Shown: piece after piece, positions 26,824 to 35,052 of the stretch | How positions within the stretch are numbered: position 1 is the stretch's first letter | Layout of the letters: every line of letters begins with the position of its first letter | Assembly: GCF_042676065.1 (NCBI RefSeq) | Contig: NZ_JBHTJO010000001.1 | Location: 2,108,001-2,172,000, forward strand | DNA from: Methyloligella solikamskensis | GTDB lineage: Bacteria > Pseudomonadota > Alphaproteobacteria > Rhizobiales > Methyloligellaceae | Length of the DNA stretch: 64,000 nt | Direction: 5' to 3' | The notes under the pieces: generated by a model | The model's input: only the letters and a program-made list of their open reading frames with translations | Databases searched by the model: none | Told to the model about the DNA's origin: nothing | Translations under genes and position numbers: made by a program

Positions 26824-28359
26824 CTAGTTCGCGCCGGCGGTCGCGGTGCTCATATATTTGAGCGGATCGACCGGACGGGAGCCCTTGCGCAGCTCGAAGT
26901 GAAGCTGCGGCTGGCTGACCGAGCCGGTGGCGCCGGCCTGGGCGATGGTCTGGCCGCGGGTGACCTTGTCGCCCCGCTTGACCGTGACGTTCTCGTTGTG
27001 GGCGTAAGCCGAGACCCAGTTGTTGGAGTGCCGGATCAGCACCAGGTTGCCGTAGCCCTTCAGCTCGTTGCCGGCATAGGCCACGACACCGTTCTCGGCC
27101 GCCTTGACCGAGGTGCCCTGGGGCACGGAGATGTCGATACCGTCGTTATGACCGCCGTCGGCGCGGGAGCCGAACTTCGAGATCACCCGACCATTCACGG
27201 GCCAGCGGAAGCGCTGACCGGACATGGGATCGGGAGACGGCAGGGTCTTGGTGCTCGCCACCTGGCTGCCGCTCTGGCTCTGGCTGGGAGACGGCGTGCT
27301 CGCTGCCTGCTGCTTCGGCTCGTCCTTCTTGGCGAAGTCGGGCGACTCGATCTTCTGGGTGCGCACGACCTGGACGTTGTTGTTGCTCTCAGGCGCCTTC
27401 GGCTGAGGCTTGGGCGCGGATTGCGCCTGCACCGTCGGCTGAGGCGCGCTGCCACCGCTCGGAATCTTCAGCTCCTGGCCGATCTGCAGGCTGCGCGCAT
27501 TGGTAATATTGTTCGCGCTCGCCAGAGCCTGCTCGCTCACGCCATGCTTCTTGGCAATGGAGTTGAGGCTGTCACCGGCCTGGATGATGTAGGAATCGTC
27601 GCCCACGGTCGCGCCTTTGGCCGGGATCACGATCTTCTGGCCGGCCGTCAGGCCGATGCCCGACAGGTTGTTGGCCTTCTGGATCGCCTCGACGGAGACG
27701 CCGTAACGGAGCGAATAAAGATAGAGGCTATCGCCATTCTGCACGGTGATGGTCTTGGAGCCCGGGCCCGTGAGCGTCGCGCGATCGGCCGAGGCGACCT
27801 GGCGCGGCGGCATCGTGGGCTGCTGGACGGGCTGCTTCGGCGCGGGCGGCGTATAGACCGCCTGCTGCACCGGATATGTGTTGGTCGAGCCGGAATAGGT
27901 GTTGGTATTGGCGTTCGGCCGATACGACACGGGCGTCGGCTTGTAGCTGTTGCCGCCGCTATAGGAATTCCCGCTGCTGTAGGAATTGTTCGAATAGCTG
28001 TTGCTGTTGCCGCCGTAGCTATTGCTACCGCTGCTGCTGCCATAGCTGCTGTTGCTCGCGTAGCTGTTGCCGCTGTGATAGCGGCCGCGGCTATCGAAGC
28101 CCGGCGTGGTACGCGGCGGCGTCGTGCTGGCATAATTGCTGGAGCCGCCGCTTCCGCCGTAGACGGACTCCGGCGGCACGGGGCCGAGAGAGGCGGTCGT
28201 GGTCTGGTCGTAACCTGCCCCGCCATTGCTCGAAAGATTGTATGCCGGATTGTCGAAGCGGGAGCTGTTGCTGCAGCCCGCGACACCGGCGGTGGCCATG
28301 GCGGCAGCGGCCAAAATCGCGCCGCGCCCAAGGGTCGACCAGAACGCCGTTTCCCTCAT
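26824..28359 (-). CDS. LysM/M23 lipoprotein, NlpD/DipM-like cell-division factor
   Basis: Envelope lipoprotein of 511 residues: lipoprotein signal with lipobox VAGC (Cys29), a Ser/Asn/Tyr/Gly low-complexity linker (about 95-165), LysM domains at about 202-246 and 256-300, a Pro/Gln/Ser linker, and a LytM/M23 domain near 400-505. The LytM site looks degenerate: the first motif is GGHNDGIDIS, with one extra residue between His and Asp, and the final HxH is QLHFE, lacking its first His. It therefore more likely activates amidases, as NlpD does, than cuts peptidoglycan. The ATG at 28359 is chosen for the signal peptide; the frame is open upstream to an ATG overlapping the pcm stop. Confidence 0.88.
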   Translation of the reverse strand: MRETAFWSTLGRGAILAAAAMATAGVAGCSNSSRFDNPAYNLSSNGGAGYDQTTTASLGPVPPESVYGGSGGSSNYASTTPPRTTPGFDSRGRYHSGNSYASNSSYGSSSGSNSYGGNSNSYSNNSYSSGNSYSGGNSYKPTPVSYRPNANTNTYSGSTNTYPVQQAVYTPPAPKQPVQQPTMPPRQVASADRATLTGPGSKTITVQNGDSLYLYSLRYGVSVEAIQKANNLSGIGLTAGQKIVIPAKGATVGDDSYIIQAGDSLNSIAKKHGVSEQALASANNITNARSLQIGQELKIPSGGSAPQPTVQAQSAPKPQPKAPESNNNVQVVRTQKIESPDFAKKDEPKQQAASTPSPSQSQSGSQVASTKTLPSPDPMSGQRFRWPVNGRVISKFGSRADGGHNDGIDISVPQGTSVKAAENGVVAYAGNELKGYGNLVLIRHSNNWVSAYAHNENVTVKRGDKVTRGQTIAQAGATGSVSQPQLHFELRKGSRPVDPLKYMSTATAGAN

Positions 28360-28574
28360 TCCCAGAAACCCCCGTACTCGAAACTCGCTACTTGAAGAGG
28401 CAGTTAAGCGCTTATGCGGTAAACAGCGTCTTAACACCGATCTCTGTTTGACTTGGACGGGCACGAATCCGCTGTTCTTTTCGTCCGTCATGGCGTCTTC
28501 CGCTCCGCGCGGCTCCGATCCGTTGCCCATCGCTGTGCCGTCCTTCGCCCGCGCGTTCCTGATGATCTCTTCGC

Positions 28575-29225
28575 TCATGAGCGTTTCACCCGTCCCTTCA
28601 CCAGGGGCACGAATCGGACGGGCAGAAGAGATCTTTCCGTGAATTCGTCGTCTTCGCCAAATTTGTCGACTTGGATGAGAGATTGGGAATCCCGGTTCTC
28701 GCCGATGGGGATGATCATCCGCCCGCCGACCTTCAGCTGATCGACCAAGGCTTCGGGCACTTCCGGCGCTGCCGCGGTGACGATGATCCGGTCGAACGGC
28801 GCCTGGGGCGGCCAGCCGATCCAGCCATCGCCGATGATGGTGCTGATATTGTCGATGCCGAGCTCTTCGAAATGCTCGTCGGCGAGCTTCTGTAGCTCCC
28901 GGTAGCGCTCGATGGTGTAGACGTGGCTGCACAGCTTGGAGAGCACGGCCGCCTGGTAGCCGGAGCCGGTGCCGATCTCGAGCACCTTATGATGCTCCTC
29001 CACCTCCAGCTTCTCGGTCATGAAGGCGACGACGTATGGCTGGGAGATGGTCTGCCCGCACTCGATGGGCAGCGCGATGTCCTGATAGGCGTGCTTCAGG
29101 AAGGACGGCTCGACGAAGATCTCGCGCGGCACGAGCTCCATGGCGCGCAGGACACGCGTGTCGCGGATGCCGCGGCGCCGGAGCTGCATGATCAGCCCGA
29201 TCTGGTCTTGGGCGCTTGCCGCCAT
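28575..29225 (-). CDS. pcm: Protein-L-isoaspartate O-methyltransferase
   Basis: Methylates L-isoaspartyl residues so that damaged proteins can be repaired. The 216-residue product has the SAM-binding motif VLEIGTGSGYQAAVLSKL and the family segments RRRGIRDTRVLRAMELVPREIFV and ALPIECGQTISQPYVVAFMTE, plus the post-motif RIIVTAAAPEVPEAL. The ATG at 29225 begins MAASAQDQIGLIMQLRRRGI; an ORF extension to 29267 is less likely. It follows surE, its usual neighbour. Its stop overlaps an ATG (ATGA) of the frame that leads into the LysM gene. Confidence 0.95.
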   Translation of the reverse strand: MAASAQDQIGLIMQLRRRGIRDTRVLRAMELVPREIFVEPSFLKHAYQDIALPIECGQTISQPYVVAFMTEKLEVEEHHKVLEIGTGSGYQAAVLSKLCSHVYTIERYRELQKLADEHFEELGIDNISTIIGDGWIGWPPQAPFDRIIVTAAAPEVPEALVDQLKVGGRMIIPIGENRDSQSLIQVDKFGEDDEFTERSLLPVRFVPLVKGRVKRS

Positions 29226-29303
29226 TAGGGGACTGCTCCGAATCAGAGTCGGTCCCAGAATATCCAATGATTCTAGGCGTCCGCGCCACGACTGCGTGAC
29301 AGA

Positions 29304-30068
29304 CTAGCTTTCGAGCGCCTTTTGCAGCTGCTCGCAGGTCGGCTGATGGGTGAAGTCGAGGCAGAGCGGCGTCACCGAAATAGCGTTCCGCTGCACCGCC
29401 CAGATATCGGTGCCTTCCGGCGGCGCGGACATCTGGCGGTTGATGCCGATCCAGTAATAGGCGCGGCCGCGCGTATCCATGCGGTCGTCGATATTGAGCA
29501 GGTCGGGGTCGCGCTGGCCCTGGCGGGTGATCTCCATGCCCGTCACCTCGTCGGGCTGGCAATCGGGAAAGTTCACGTTGAGCAGGATGCCTTGGGACCA
29601 TTCGGAATCCAGGAGCTGCTTCACGAGCTTTGCGCCGTGGGCGAGCGGGGTCTCCCAGATGGGCACCCCCTGCTCCATGGGACCCGTCACCAGGCTCAGC
29701 GCAATGGAGCGAATGCCGAGCAGTGTGCCTTCGATGGCGCCGGCCACGGTGCCGGAATAGGTCACGTCGTCGGCGAGGTTCTGGCCGCGGTTCACGCCGG
29801 ACAGGATGAGATCCGGCGGATGATCCAGCAGGAGCGAGCGCACCGCCATGATGACGCAATCAGTGGGCGTGCCCTTCACCGCATAGCGCTGCTTGCCGAG
29901 TTCGCGCATGCGCAGAGGCTCGGCGAGGGTCAGGGAATGGGACGCGCCGCTATTGTCGGTCTCGGGTGCTACGACCCACACGTCGTCGGAGATCTCATGA
30001 GCGATCTCCTCCAGCACCTCGATGCCGGGCGCTTCGATACCGTCGTCATTGGTGAGGACAATTCGCAT
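29304..30068 (-). CDS. surE: 5'/3'-nucleotidase SurE
   Basis: Metal-dependent nucleoside monophosphatase, a survival protein usually paired with pcm. The 254-residue product begins MRIVLTNDDGIEAPGIEVL with the metal-binding Asp pair, followed by the third ligand region ETDNSGASHSLTL and ILSGVNRGQNLADDVTYSGTVAGA. The start at 30068 is two codons inside the longer frame and gives the standard N-terminus. It lies between serS and pcm in the usual order. Confidence 0.95.
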   Translation of the reverse strand: MRIVLTNDDGIEAPGIEVLEEIAHEISDDVWVVAPETDNSGASHSLTLAEPLRMRELGKQRYAVKGTPTDCVIMAVRSLLLDHPPDLILSGVNRGQNLADDVTYSGTVAGAIEGTLLGIRSIALSLVTGPMEQGVPIWETPLAHGAKLVKQLLDSEWSQGILLNVNFPDCQPDEVTGMEITRQGQRDPDLLNIDDRMDTRGRAYYWIGINRQMSAPPEGTDIWAVQRNAISVTPLCLDFTHQPTCEQLQKALES

Positions 30069-30122
30069 GGTCACCTGCTGTTTTCTTGTTCGGACCGTAT
30101 TCCTGAATCAATTCCGCAGGGC

Positions 30123-31445
30123 TCAACGTGCGGGCGGATCGATTCTTTCCATGCCCCCCATATAAGGCTTCAGCACGTCGGGAATGCGAATGCCGCCGTC
30201 CTCGTCCTGATAATTTTCCATCACGGCGATCAGCGCGCGCCCCACCGCGACGCCGGAGCCGTTAAGCGTATGGACCAGACGATTGTCCTTGGCGTCCTTC
30301 ACCCGGTAGCGGGCGTTCATGCGGCGGGCCTGGAAATCGCCGCAGACCGAGCAGGATGAGATTTCGCGGTAGGTGTCCTGCCCCGGCAACCAGACCTCGA
30401 TGTCGTAAGTCTTGCGGGCCGAGAAACCCATGTCCCCGGTCGACAGGGTCACGACGCGATACGGTAGCCCAAGGCGCTGCAGCACCGTTTCGGCGCAGCC
30501 GGTCATGCGCTCCAGCTCGTCGAGGGACTGATCGGGGGTCGTGATGGAGACCATCTCGACCTTGGAGAACTGATGCTGGCGGATCATGCCGCGTGTGTCG
30601 CGGCCCGCAGCCCCGGCCTCGGCCCGGAAGCACGGTGTGAAGGCGGTGACGCGCTTCGGCAGGGAATCCTCCGGCACGATCTCCTCGCGGACGAGATTTG
30701 TGAGCGGGACTTCGGCGGTCGGGATGAGCCAGAGGCGGCCGGCTTCTTGCTCGCCGTCTTCGAGCCGAACGGCGGCGAACTGGTCCTCTTCAAACTTCGG
30801 AAGCTGCCCGGTTCCGAACATGGTGTCGTCGCGGACGAGAAGCGGCGGCGCCACTTCCGTGTAGCCATGCTCGCTCGTGTGCAGGTCGAGCATGAAATGG
30901 CCCAGCGCCCGCTCCAGCCTGGCAAGCGCGCCCTGCAGCACCACGAAGCGAGCGCCGGACATCTTGGCGGCTGTCTCGAAATCCATCAGGCCGAGCGCCT
31001 CGCCGAGCTCGAAATGCTGCTTCGCCTCGAAGCTTAGCTTGGGCAGCTCACCCCATTTCCGAATCTCGACATTGGCGTCTTCGTCCGGACCGACGGGCAC
31101 GTCGTCGAGGGGCATGTTGGGAATTCCGGCCAGCAGCTCGTGAAGCTCTGCATCGATGGCGCGCTCGGCGTCCTCGCCCTGCTTTACCTCCTCCTTCAGT
31201 CCGGCCACCTCGTCCATGAGGGTTTGGGCCAGCTTCTCGTCCTTGGCTTGCTTGGCCTTGCCGATCTGCTTGGACGCGGAATTGCGGCGCTCTTGGGCGT
31301 CCTGCAATTTCTGAATCGTCTCACGCCGTTGTTCGTCCAGCTTGAGGATTTGATTCAACTGGGCTTGGGGATCGTCGAAGCCGCGGTCGGTCAAGCCTTG
31401 CACGAAGGCGTCCTGATTATCGCGAATCCATTTGATATCGAGCAC
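30123..31445 (-). CDS. serS: Seryl-tRNA synthetase
   Basis: Class II synthetase that charges tRNA-Ser. The 440-residue protein has the N-terminal tRNA-binding coiled-coil arm (about 28-105, KLDEQRRETIQKLQDAQERRN...) and the class II core: motif 1 near LGLMDFETAAKMSGARFVVL, motif 2 FRAEAGAAGRDTRGMIRQHQFSKVEMV, and motif 3 in LNGSGVAVGRALIAVMENYQ. SCSVCGDFQARRMNARY is the serine-binding segment. Length normal. Confidence 0.97.
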   Translation of the reverse strand: MLDIKWIRDNQDAFVQGLTDRGFDDPQAQLNQILKLDEQRRETIQKLQDAQERRNSASKQIGKAKQAKDEKLAQTLMDEVAGLKEEVKQGEDAERAIDAELHELLAGIPNMPLDDVPVGPDEDANVEIRKWGELPKLSFEAKQHFELGEALGLMDFETAAKMSGARFVVLQGALARLERALGHFMLDLHTSEHGYTEVAPPLLVRDDTMFGTGQLPKFEEDQFAAVRLEDGEQEAGRLWLIPTAEVPLTNLVREEIVPEDSLPKRVTAFTPCFRAEAGAAGRDTRGMIRQHQFSKVEMVSITTPDQSLDELERMTGCAETVLQRLGLPYRVVTLSTGDMGFSARKTYDIEVWLPGQDTYREISSCSVCGDFQARRMNARYRVKDAKDNRLVHTLNGSGVAVGRALIAVMENYQDEDGGIRIPDVLKPYMGGMERIDPPAR

Positions 31446-31534
31446 GAGGAACCCTGTTCTTTTCGCCGCTGAAAGTCGCCTCCCCTATACGGCCATAGCC
31501 GCGCTTTGTCATGGGGGTGCCTCCTTGTGACTCC

Positions 31535-31620
31535 GTCATTGCCGGGCTTGACCCGGGCATCCAGGAGCACAAGCTCTAGTGCCAGCCGCCCTGGATTGCC
31601 GGGTCAAGCCCGGCAATGAC
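31535..31620. repeat. Extragenic palindromic repeat, family B (copy 1)
   Basis: GTCATTGCCGGGCTTGACCCGGGCATCCAGG at one side and CCTGGATTGCCGGGTCAAGCCCGGCAATGAC at the other form a long inverted repeat with inner hairpins. Related units at 43441-43534 and, in part, near 7529-7557. Confidence 0.8.
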
Positions 31621-31736
31621 GTGCGAGGGATGGCGGGGCCTGCATGTTTCGAGACGCGGGCTGCGCCCGCCCTCACCAAGGAGAGATCAGGGTGCGTGTG
31701 GCCCCTCAAGCCGCGAGCATAGCATTTCGCCTCACA

Positions 31737-31768
31737 CTGAGGGGGCCGAAGGCCCGTCTCGAAGGGTG
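31737..31768. repeat. Extragenic palindromic repeat, family C (copy 2)
   Basis: Exact reverse complement of the 32-bp block at 7866-7897. A looser, related TTCGAGACGCGGGCTGCGCCCGCCCTCA unit lies just upstream at about 31648-31676. Confidence 0.8.
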
Positions 31769-31796
31769 TAGGCCCACAGGCGTGCCAAAGGACCCC

Positions 31797-32609
31797 CTAC
31801 TCGTCGTCGGACGTGTCGTCGTCGTCCGTCTGGTTCGCTTTGGCGCGTTTTTTCTCGGCCATGGAGACCGAAAGGATCGACAGCTCGTAGAGCAAGATGG
31901 TGGGGATCCACAGAGCAAGCTGGCTGATGGGGTCCGGCGGGGTCAGCACGGCAGCGATCACAACCATGACCATGATGGCGTGGCGCCGGTATTTCCGGAG
32001 CCAGTCGGCGGTGATGATGCCGGCGCGGGCCAGAAGCGTCAGCACCACGGGAAGCTGGAAGCAGACGCCGAAGGCCAGGATCAGCGTCATGATGAGACTC
32101 AGATACTCGCTCACCCTCGCGGTGAGCGCGATCGTCACCCCGTCGTCTCCCGATTGCTGCATGGAGAGGAAGAAGGTCATGGCGAGCGGCATGGCCATGA
32201 AATAGACCAGCGCCGCGCCGATCAGAAACAGGATGGGCGTGGCGGCCAGAAACGGCAGGAAGGCCTTGCGCTCGTTCTTATAAAGGCCCGGCGCCACGAA
32301 CATGTAGAGCTGGCTGGCGATCACCGGAAAGGCGATGAAGACAGCGCCGAACAAGGCGAGCTTCATCTGGGTAAAGAAGAACTCCTGGGGCGCGGTGTAG
32401 ATCATCTCGATGGGCGTATTTACGCCCGCCGCCCAGCGATAGGGCCAGAGCAGGAGATTGTAGATCTGCTTGGCGAAGGCGAAGCAGACGATGAAGGCGG
32501 CGCCCACCGCCAGGATCGACCACATGAGCCGGCGGCGCAGCTCGACCAGATGGTCCATCAGCGGCGCTTTGCTGGCGTCGATATCGTCCTTGTCGTCGTC
32601 GGCGCTCAC
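31797..32609 (-). CDS. tatC: Sec-independent protein translocase TatC
   Basis: Receptor subunit that binds twin-arginine signal peptides of folded proteins. The 270-residue, six-TM protein has the family N-terminus MDHLVELRRRLMWSILAVGAAF and the conserved loop APQEFFFTQMKLALFGAVFIAFPVIASQLYMFVAPGL, with YKNERKAF. The acidic N-terminus (SADDDKDDID) is a lineage addition. The GTG start overlaps the TGA of tatB (GTGA), implying coupled translation. Confidence 0.97.
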   Translation of the reverse strand: MSADDDKDDIDASKAPLMDHLVELRRRLMWSILAVGAAFIVCFAFAKQIYNLLLWPYRWAAGVNTPIEMIYTAPQEFFFTQMKLALFGAVFIAFPVIASQLYMFVAPGLYKNERKAFLPFLAATPILFLIGAALVYFMAMPLAMTFFLSMQQSGDDGVTIALTARVSEYLSLIMTLILAFGVCFQLPVVLTLLARAGIITADWLRKYRRHAIMVMVVIAAVLTPPDPISQLALWIPTILLYELSILSVSMAEKKRAKANQTDDDDTSDDE

Positions 32610-33292
32610 GAGGATTGCTCCTTCGTGGTGCTTTTGCCTGCGCCGCCTCTACCTGTGCCGCGGGGCTTGGCGGTCTTGGAGGCCGCGCGTTTGGAGGCAC
32701 CGGTCTTGGGCGGGGCCTTGCCGGTCTGAGGCTTCGGCGTAGGGGTCGTCGACTTCGCAGTGGAGCGCGACGGACCGGTTTTTGATTTCGCGCGGGACGC
32801 CGTGGCGGATTTCGTTGCCGACGCCGATTTGGTTTTCGAGGTCGTGCTGCGCTTGGACGATGGGGCCTGGCTGGTCGCCGTCTTCGCGGTGCTCCGCTTT
32901 GTAGTGGTCTTTTTCGCTCCGCGTTTGGTCGACGGCTTGGGCGCCGGCGCCTGGACGCTGGTCGATTTGGGGGACGCAGCTGCTGCAGCTTCGCCAGTTC
33001 TCTTGGCCTGATTCTGGGGATGCGCCCTGGCCTCTTCCGGGACGGGCAGCATGGGCGGGCCCTTCACGCGCTCCGGCGTCTCGACGGCTTCCTGATAGCG
33101 GCGCTGCATCTCCTCCAGCTCCGCATCGCTGATGGCCTCGTCGAACTGGCGCTGGAAGTCGGAGGCCATGCGGCGAACCTTGCCGGCATAGGTGCCGAAG
33201 GTGCGCATCAAGCGCGGCAGGTCTTTCGGTCCGACCACCAGGATGGCCACCACCGCGATGACCAGAAGCTCCATCCAGCCGATGTCGAACAT
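32606..33292 (-). CDS. tatB: Sec-independent protein translocase TatB with long basic tail
   Basis: The N-terminal part is a normal TatB: MFDIGWMELLVIAVVAILVVGPKDLPRLMRTFG, then an amphipathic helix (YAGKVRRMASDFQRQFDEAI). From about residue 95 to the end (228) the sequence turns into a Lys/Ser/Thr/Ala/Pro-rich tail with repeated motifs such as TKRGAKKTTTKRS, SKTKSAS and SKRAASKTAK. TatB of this class often has a charged tail, but this one is long and histone H1-like. Translation of tatC is coupled to it by a 4-bp overlap. Confidence 0.93.
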   Translation of the reverse strand: MFDIGWMELLVIAVVAILVVGPKDLPRLMRTFGTYAGKVRRMASDFQRQFDEAISDAELEEMQRRYQEAVETPERVKGPPMLPVPEEARAHPQNQAKRTGEAAAAASPKSTSVQAPAPKPSTKRGAKKTTTKRSTAKTATSQAPSSKRSTTSKTKSASATKSATASRAKSKTGPSRSTAKSTTPTPKPQTGKAPPKTGASKRAASKTAKPRGTGRGGAGKSTTKEQSS

Positions 33293-33351
33293 GAGTGCTG
33301 TCTTATTCGTTCACTGCGCAGGAGCGCGCCGTGCTGCGCCCGGAGATGAGA

Positions 33352-33765
33352 TCAACCGGAATTGCGGCTGGAGCCGCTGGAGGACTTCCGGGCTGTCGTC
33401 TTGCGGGTCGTGGTTTTGCTGGCCGTGCTTTTCTTCGCGCTCGTGCCGCTGCGGCTGGAGGTCTTGCGCGCGGCCGGCTTGGACGCCGCCTTGGCCGTGG
33501 AACGGCGCGCAGGCGTCTTCTTGGCAGGCTTCGGCGCGGGCGGCGGCTCGACCGGCTGATGCTCGATGGTCTGGGTCTCAGCCTTTGAGATTTCGCGGGC
33601 CGGCGTGTGTTCGTCGTCGGTCGCCTCGTCGTCCTCGGCGAGGCCCTTCTTAAAGCTCTTGATGCCCTTGGCGACGTCTCCCATGAGGTCGGAAATCTTG
33701 TTCCGCCCGAAGAGGAGGATAAACACAACCAAGACGATAAGAATGTGAGACCAGCTTAGTCCCAT
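33352..33765 (-). CDS. tatA: Sec-independent protein translocase TatA with long basic tail
   Basis: The first 45 residues are a standard TatA: SWSHILIVLVVFILLFGRNKISDLMGDVAKGIKSFKKGL with the FGRNKI hinge and amphipathic helix. The protein then continues to 137 residues, well above the usual 60-90, ending in a Lys/Ser/Thr/Arg-rich tail (SAKKSTASKTTTRKTTARKS). Cytoplasmic by TatA topology. First gene of tatABC; the two tails in TatA and TatB are alike in composition. Confidence 0.92.
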   Translation of the reverse strand: MGLSWSHILIVLVVFILLFGRNKISDLMGDVAKGIKSFKKGLAEDDEATDDEHTPAREISKAETQTIEHQPVEPPPAPKPAKKTPARRSTAKAASKPAARKTSSRSGTSAKKSTASKTTTRKTTARKSSSGSSRNSG

Positions 33766-33884
33766 GAAAAGCCTCTCGATTTAGCGGCGCGAGCCATGCC
33801 AGGGAAATTTGAAACACTATGGCAGGAAAGAGGTTCTGGCCGCAAGCAGGGTGCGCGATATAGCCACTGATAACCGCCTCATCT

Positions 33885-35021
33885 TCACGCCGGGAAAATC
33901 AGCGGCGCGGTCTCGCCCATCGCCAGCCCCACCTCGGTTCCGGGCGGCGGAACCGGGCCGGACGGACGCACGAAGACGGGACGTTCCACCCCGGCGACGG
34001 CAAGCTCCACCAGCAGCACATCGCCCAGAAAGCGGCTCTCCACCACGCTGGCCGGGGTCCCCTCACCTGCCGGCACCACATTCAGGTCGCGCTGGCGGAT
34101 GCAGACCAGCACCTCCGTCTCGTCCGCGAGCTCCTTTGCTTCGAAGCTGCCGAAGGGTGTCTCCGCCTTGCCCGAGGCGACCCGCGACGGGATCTCGTTC
34201 AGATCGGAGAAGAAGCGCGCGGCGAAGATTTCTGACGGCGCCGAATAGAGCTCTTCCGCCGAGCCCACTTGGACCAGCCGTCCACCCCGCATCAGGGCGA
34301 TGCGGTCTCCCATGCGCATGGCCTCCTCGCTGTCATGGGTGACGACGATGGCGGTGGCTTTCGTCTCGTGAAGAATGGCGAGGGTGTCGTCGCGCATCTG
34401 ATCCCGCAGGCGGGAATCGAGACCGGAGAACGGCTCGTCCATCAGGAGCACCCCGGGCCTGGGGGCGATGGCGCGGGCCAGCGCCACCCGCTGCTGCTCA
34501 CCGCCGGACAGAATGTGCGGGTATCGGTTTGCGTATGAGGCAAGGCCGACCCGCTCCAGGGCCAGAAGCCCCTCGCGCTTGGCTTCGGTGCGACCGAGAT
34601 CGCGCAAGCCATAGGCGACGTTCTGCAGGACGGTGAGATGGGGAAACAGCGCGTAGTCCTGAAACATCAGGCCGATGCCGCGCTTCTCCGGCAGCACGAA
34701 GCGGTTGGGGCCGGCGACCTCCTCTCCGTCGAGGAGCACGCGGCCGCTGGTCGGGCGCTCCACGCCCGCGGCGATGCGCAGAAGCGTTGTCTTGCCGCAG
34801 CCGGAGGGACCCAGCAGGCAGAGAATCTCGCCGGCCGGAATATCGAGGCTGATGTCGTGGAGCGCGCAGGCATCGCCGAATTCGCGCCGGACATTTTCGA
34901 AGCTGAGCGGCTTGGCGAAGCTGACGCCGGCTTTCGGCACGATGGTGCCGCGGGCGTTTCGGCTCAGCTCGCCGTTCTCCCGGCGAAGGGTACGGCGCGG
35001 CGCTTTCAGGAACTCAAACAC
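33885..35021 (-). CDS. Orphan ABC transporter ATP-binding protein (iron/spermidine-type)
   Basis: A 378-residue ATPase with Walker A GPSGCGKTT, Q-loop FQDYALFPHLTV, signature LSGGEQQRVALARAI, Walker B VLLMDEPFSG and H-loop VVTHDSEEA, followed by a TOBE-like C-terminal domain (about 285-375), the plan of FbpC/PotA-type importer subunits. About 40 extra residues precede the ABC domain. No permease or binding protein gene is adjacent, so substrate is unknown. It sits between scpB and tatA, which are normally next to each other in this class, and so interrupts a conserved block. Confidence 0.9.
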   Translation of the reverse strand: MFEFLKAPRRTLRRENGELSRNARGTIVPKAGVSFAKPLSFENVRREFGDACALHDISLDIPAGEILCLLGPSGCGKTTLLRIAAGVERPTSGRVLLDGEEVAGPNRFVLPEKRGIGLMFQDYALFPHLTVLQNVAYGLRDLGRTEAKREGLLALERVGLASYANRYPHILSGGEQQRVALARAIAPRPGVLLMDEPFSGLDSRLRDQMRDDTLAILHETKATAIVVTHDSEEAMRMGDRIALMRGGRLVQVGSAEELYSAPSEIFAARFFSDLNEIPSRVASGKAETPFGSFEAKELADETEVLVCIRQRDLNVVPAGEGTPASVVESRFLGDVLLVELAVAGVERPVFVRPSGPVPPPGTEVGLAMGETAPLIFPA

Positions 35022-35052
35022 ATCGACCCGACTGCCAACCGCCTCCGGTCAG

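Larger units (their letters stand above)
31446..31796. other. Gap between serS and tatC filled by palindromic repeats
   Basis: No gene is visible in these 351 bp. The region holds a family B repeat (31535-31620) and family C sequence (31655-31768), with the promoter of serS expected close to 31446-31500. Confidence 0.65.

Noticed and set aside
26899..28395. 498-codon plus-strand open frame opposite the LysM/M23 gene
   Set aside because: Arg/Ala/Gly-rich shadow frame of a certain gene, with no recognisable domain.
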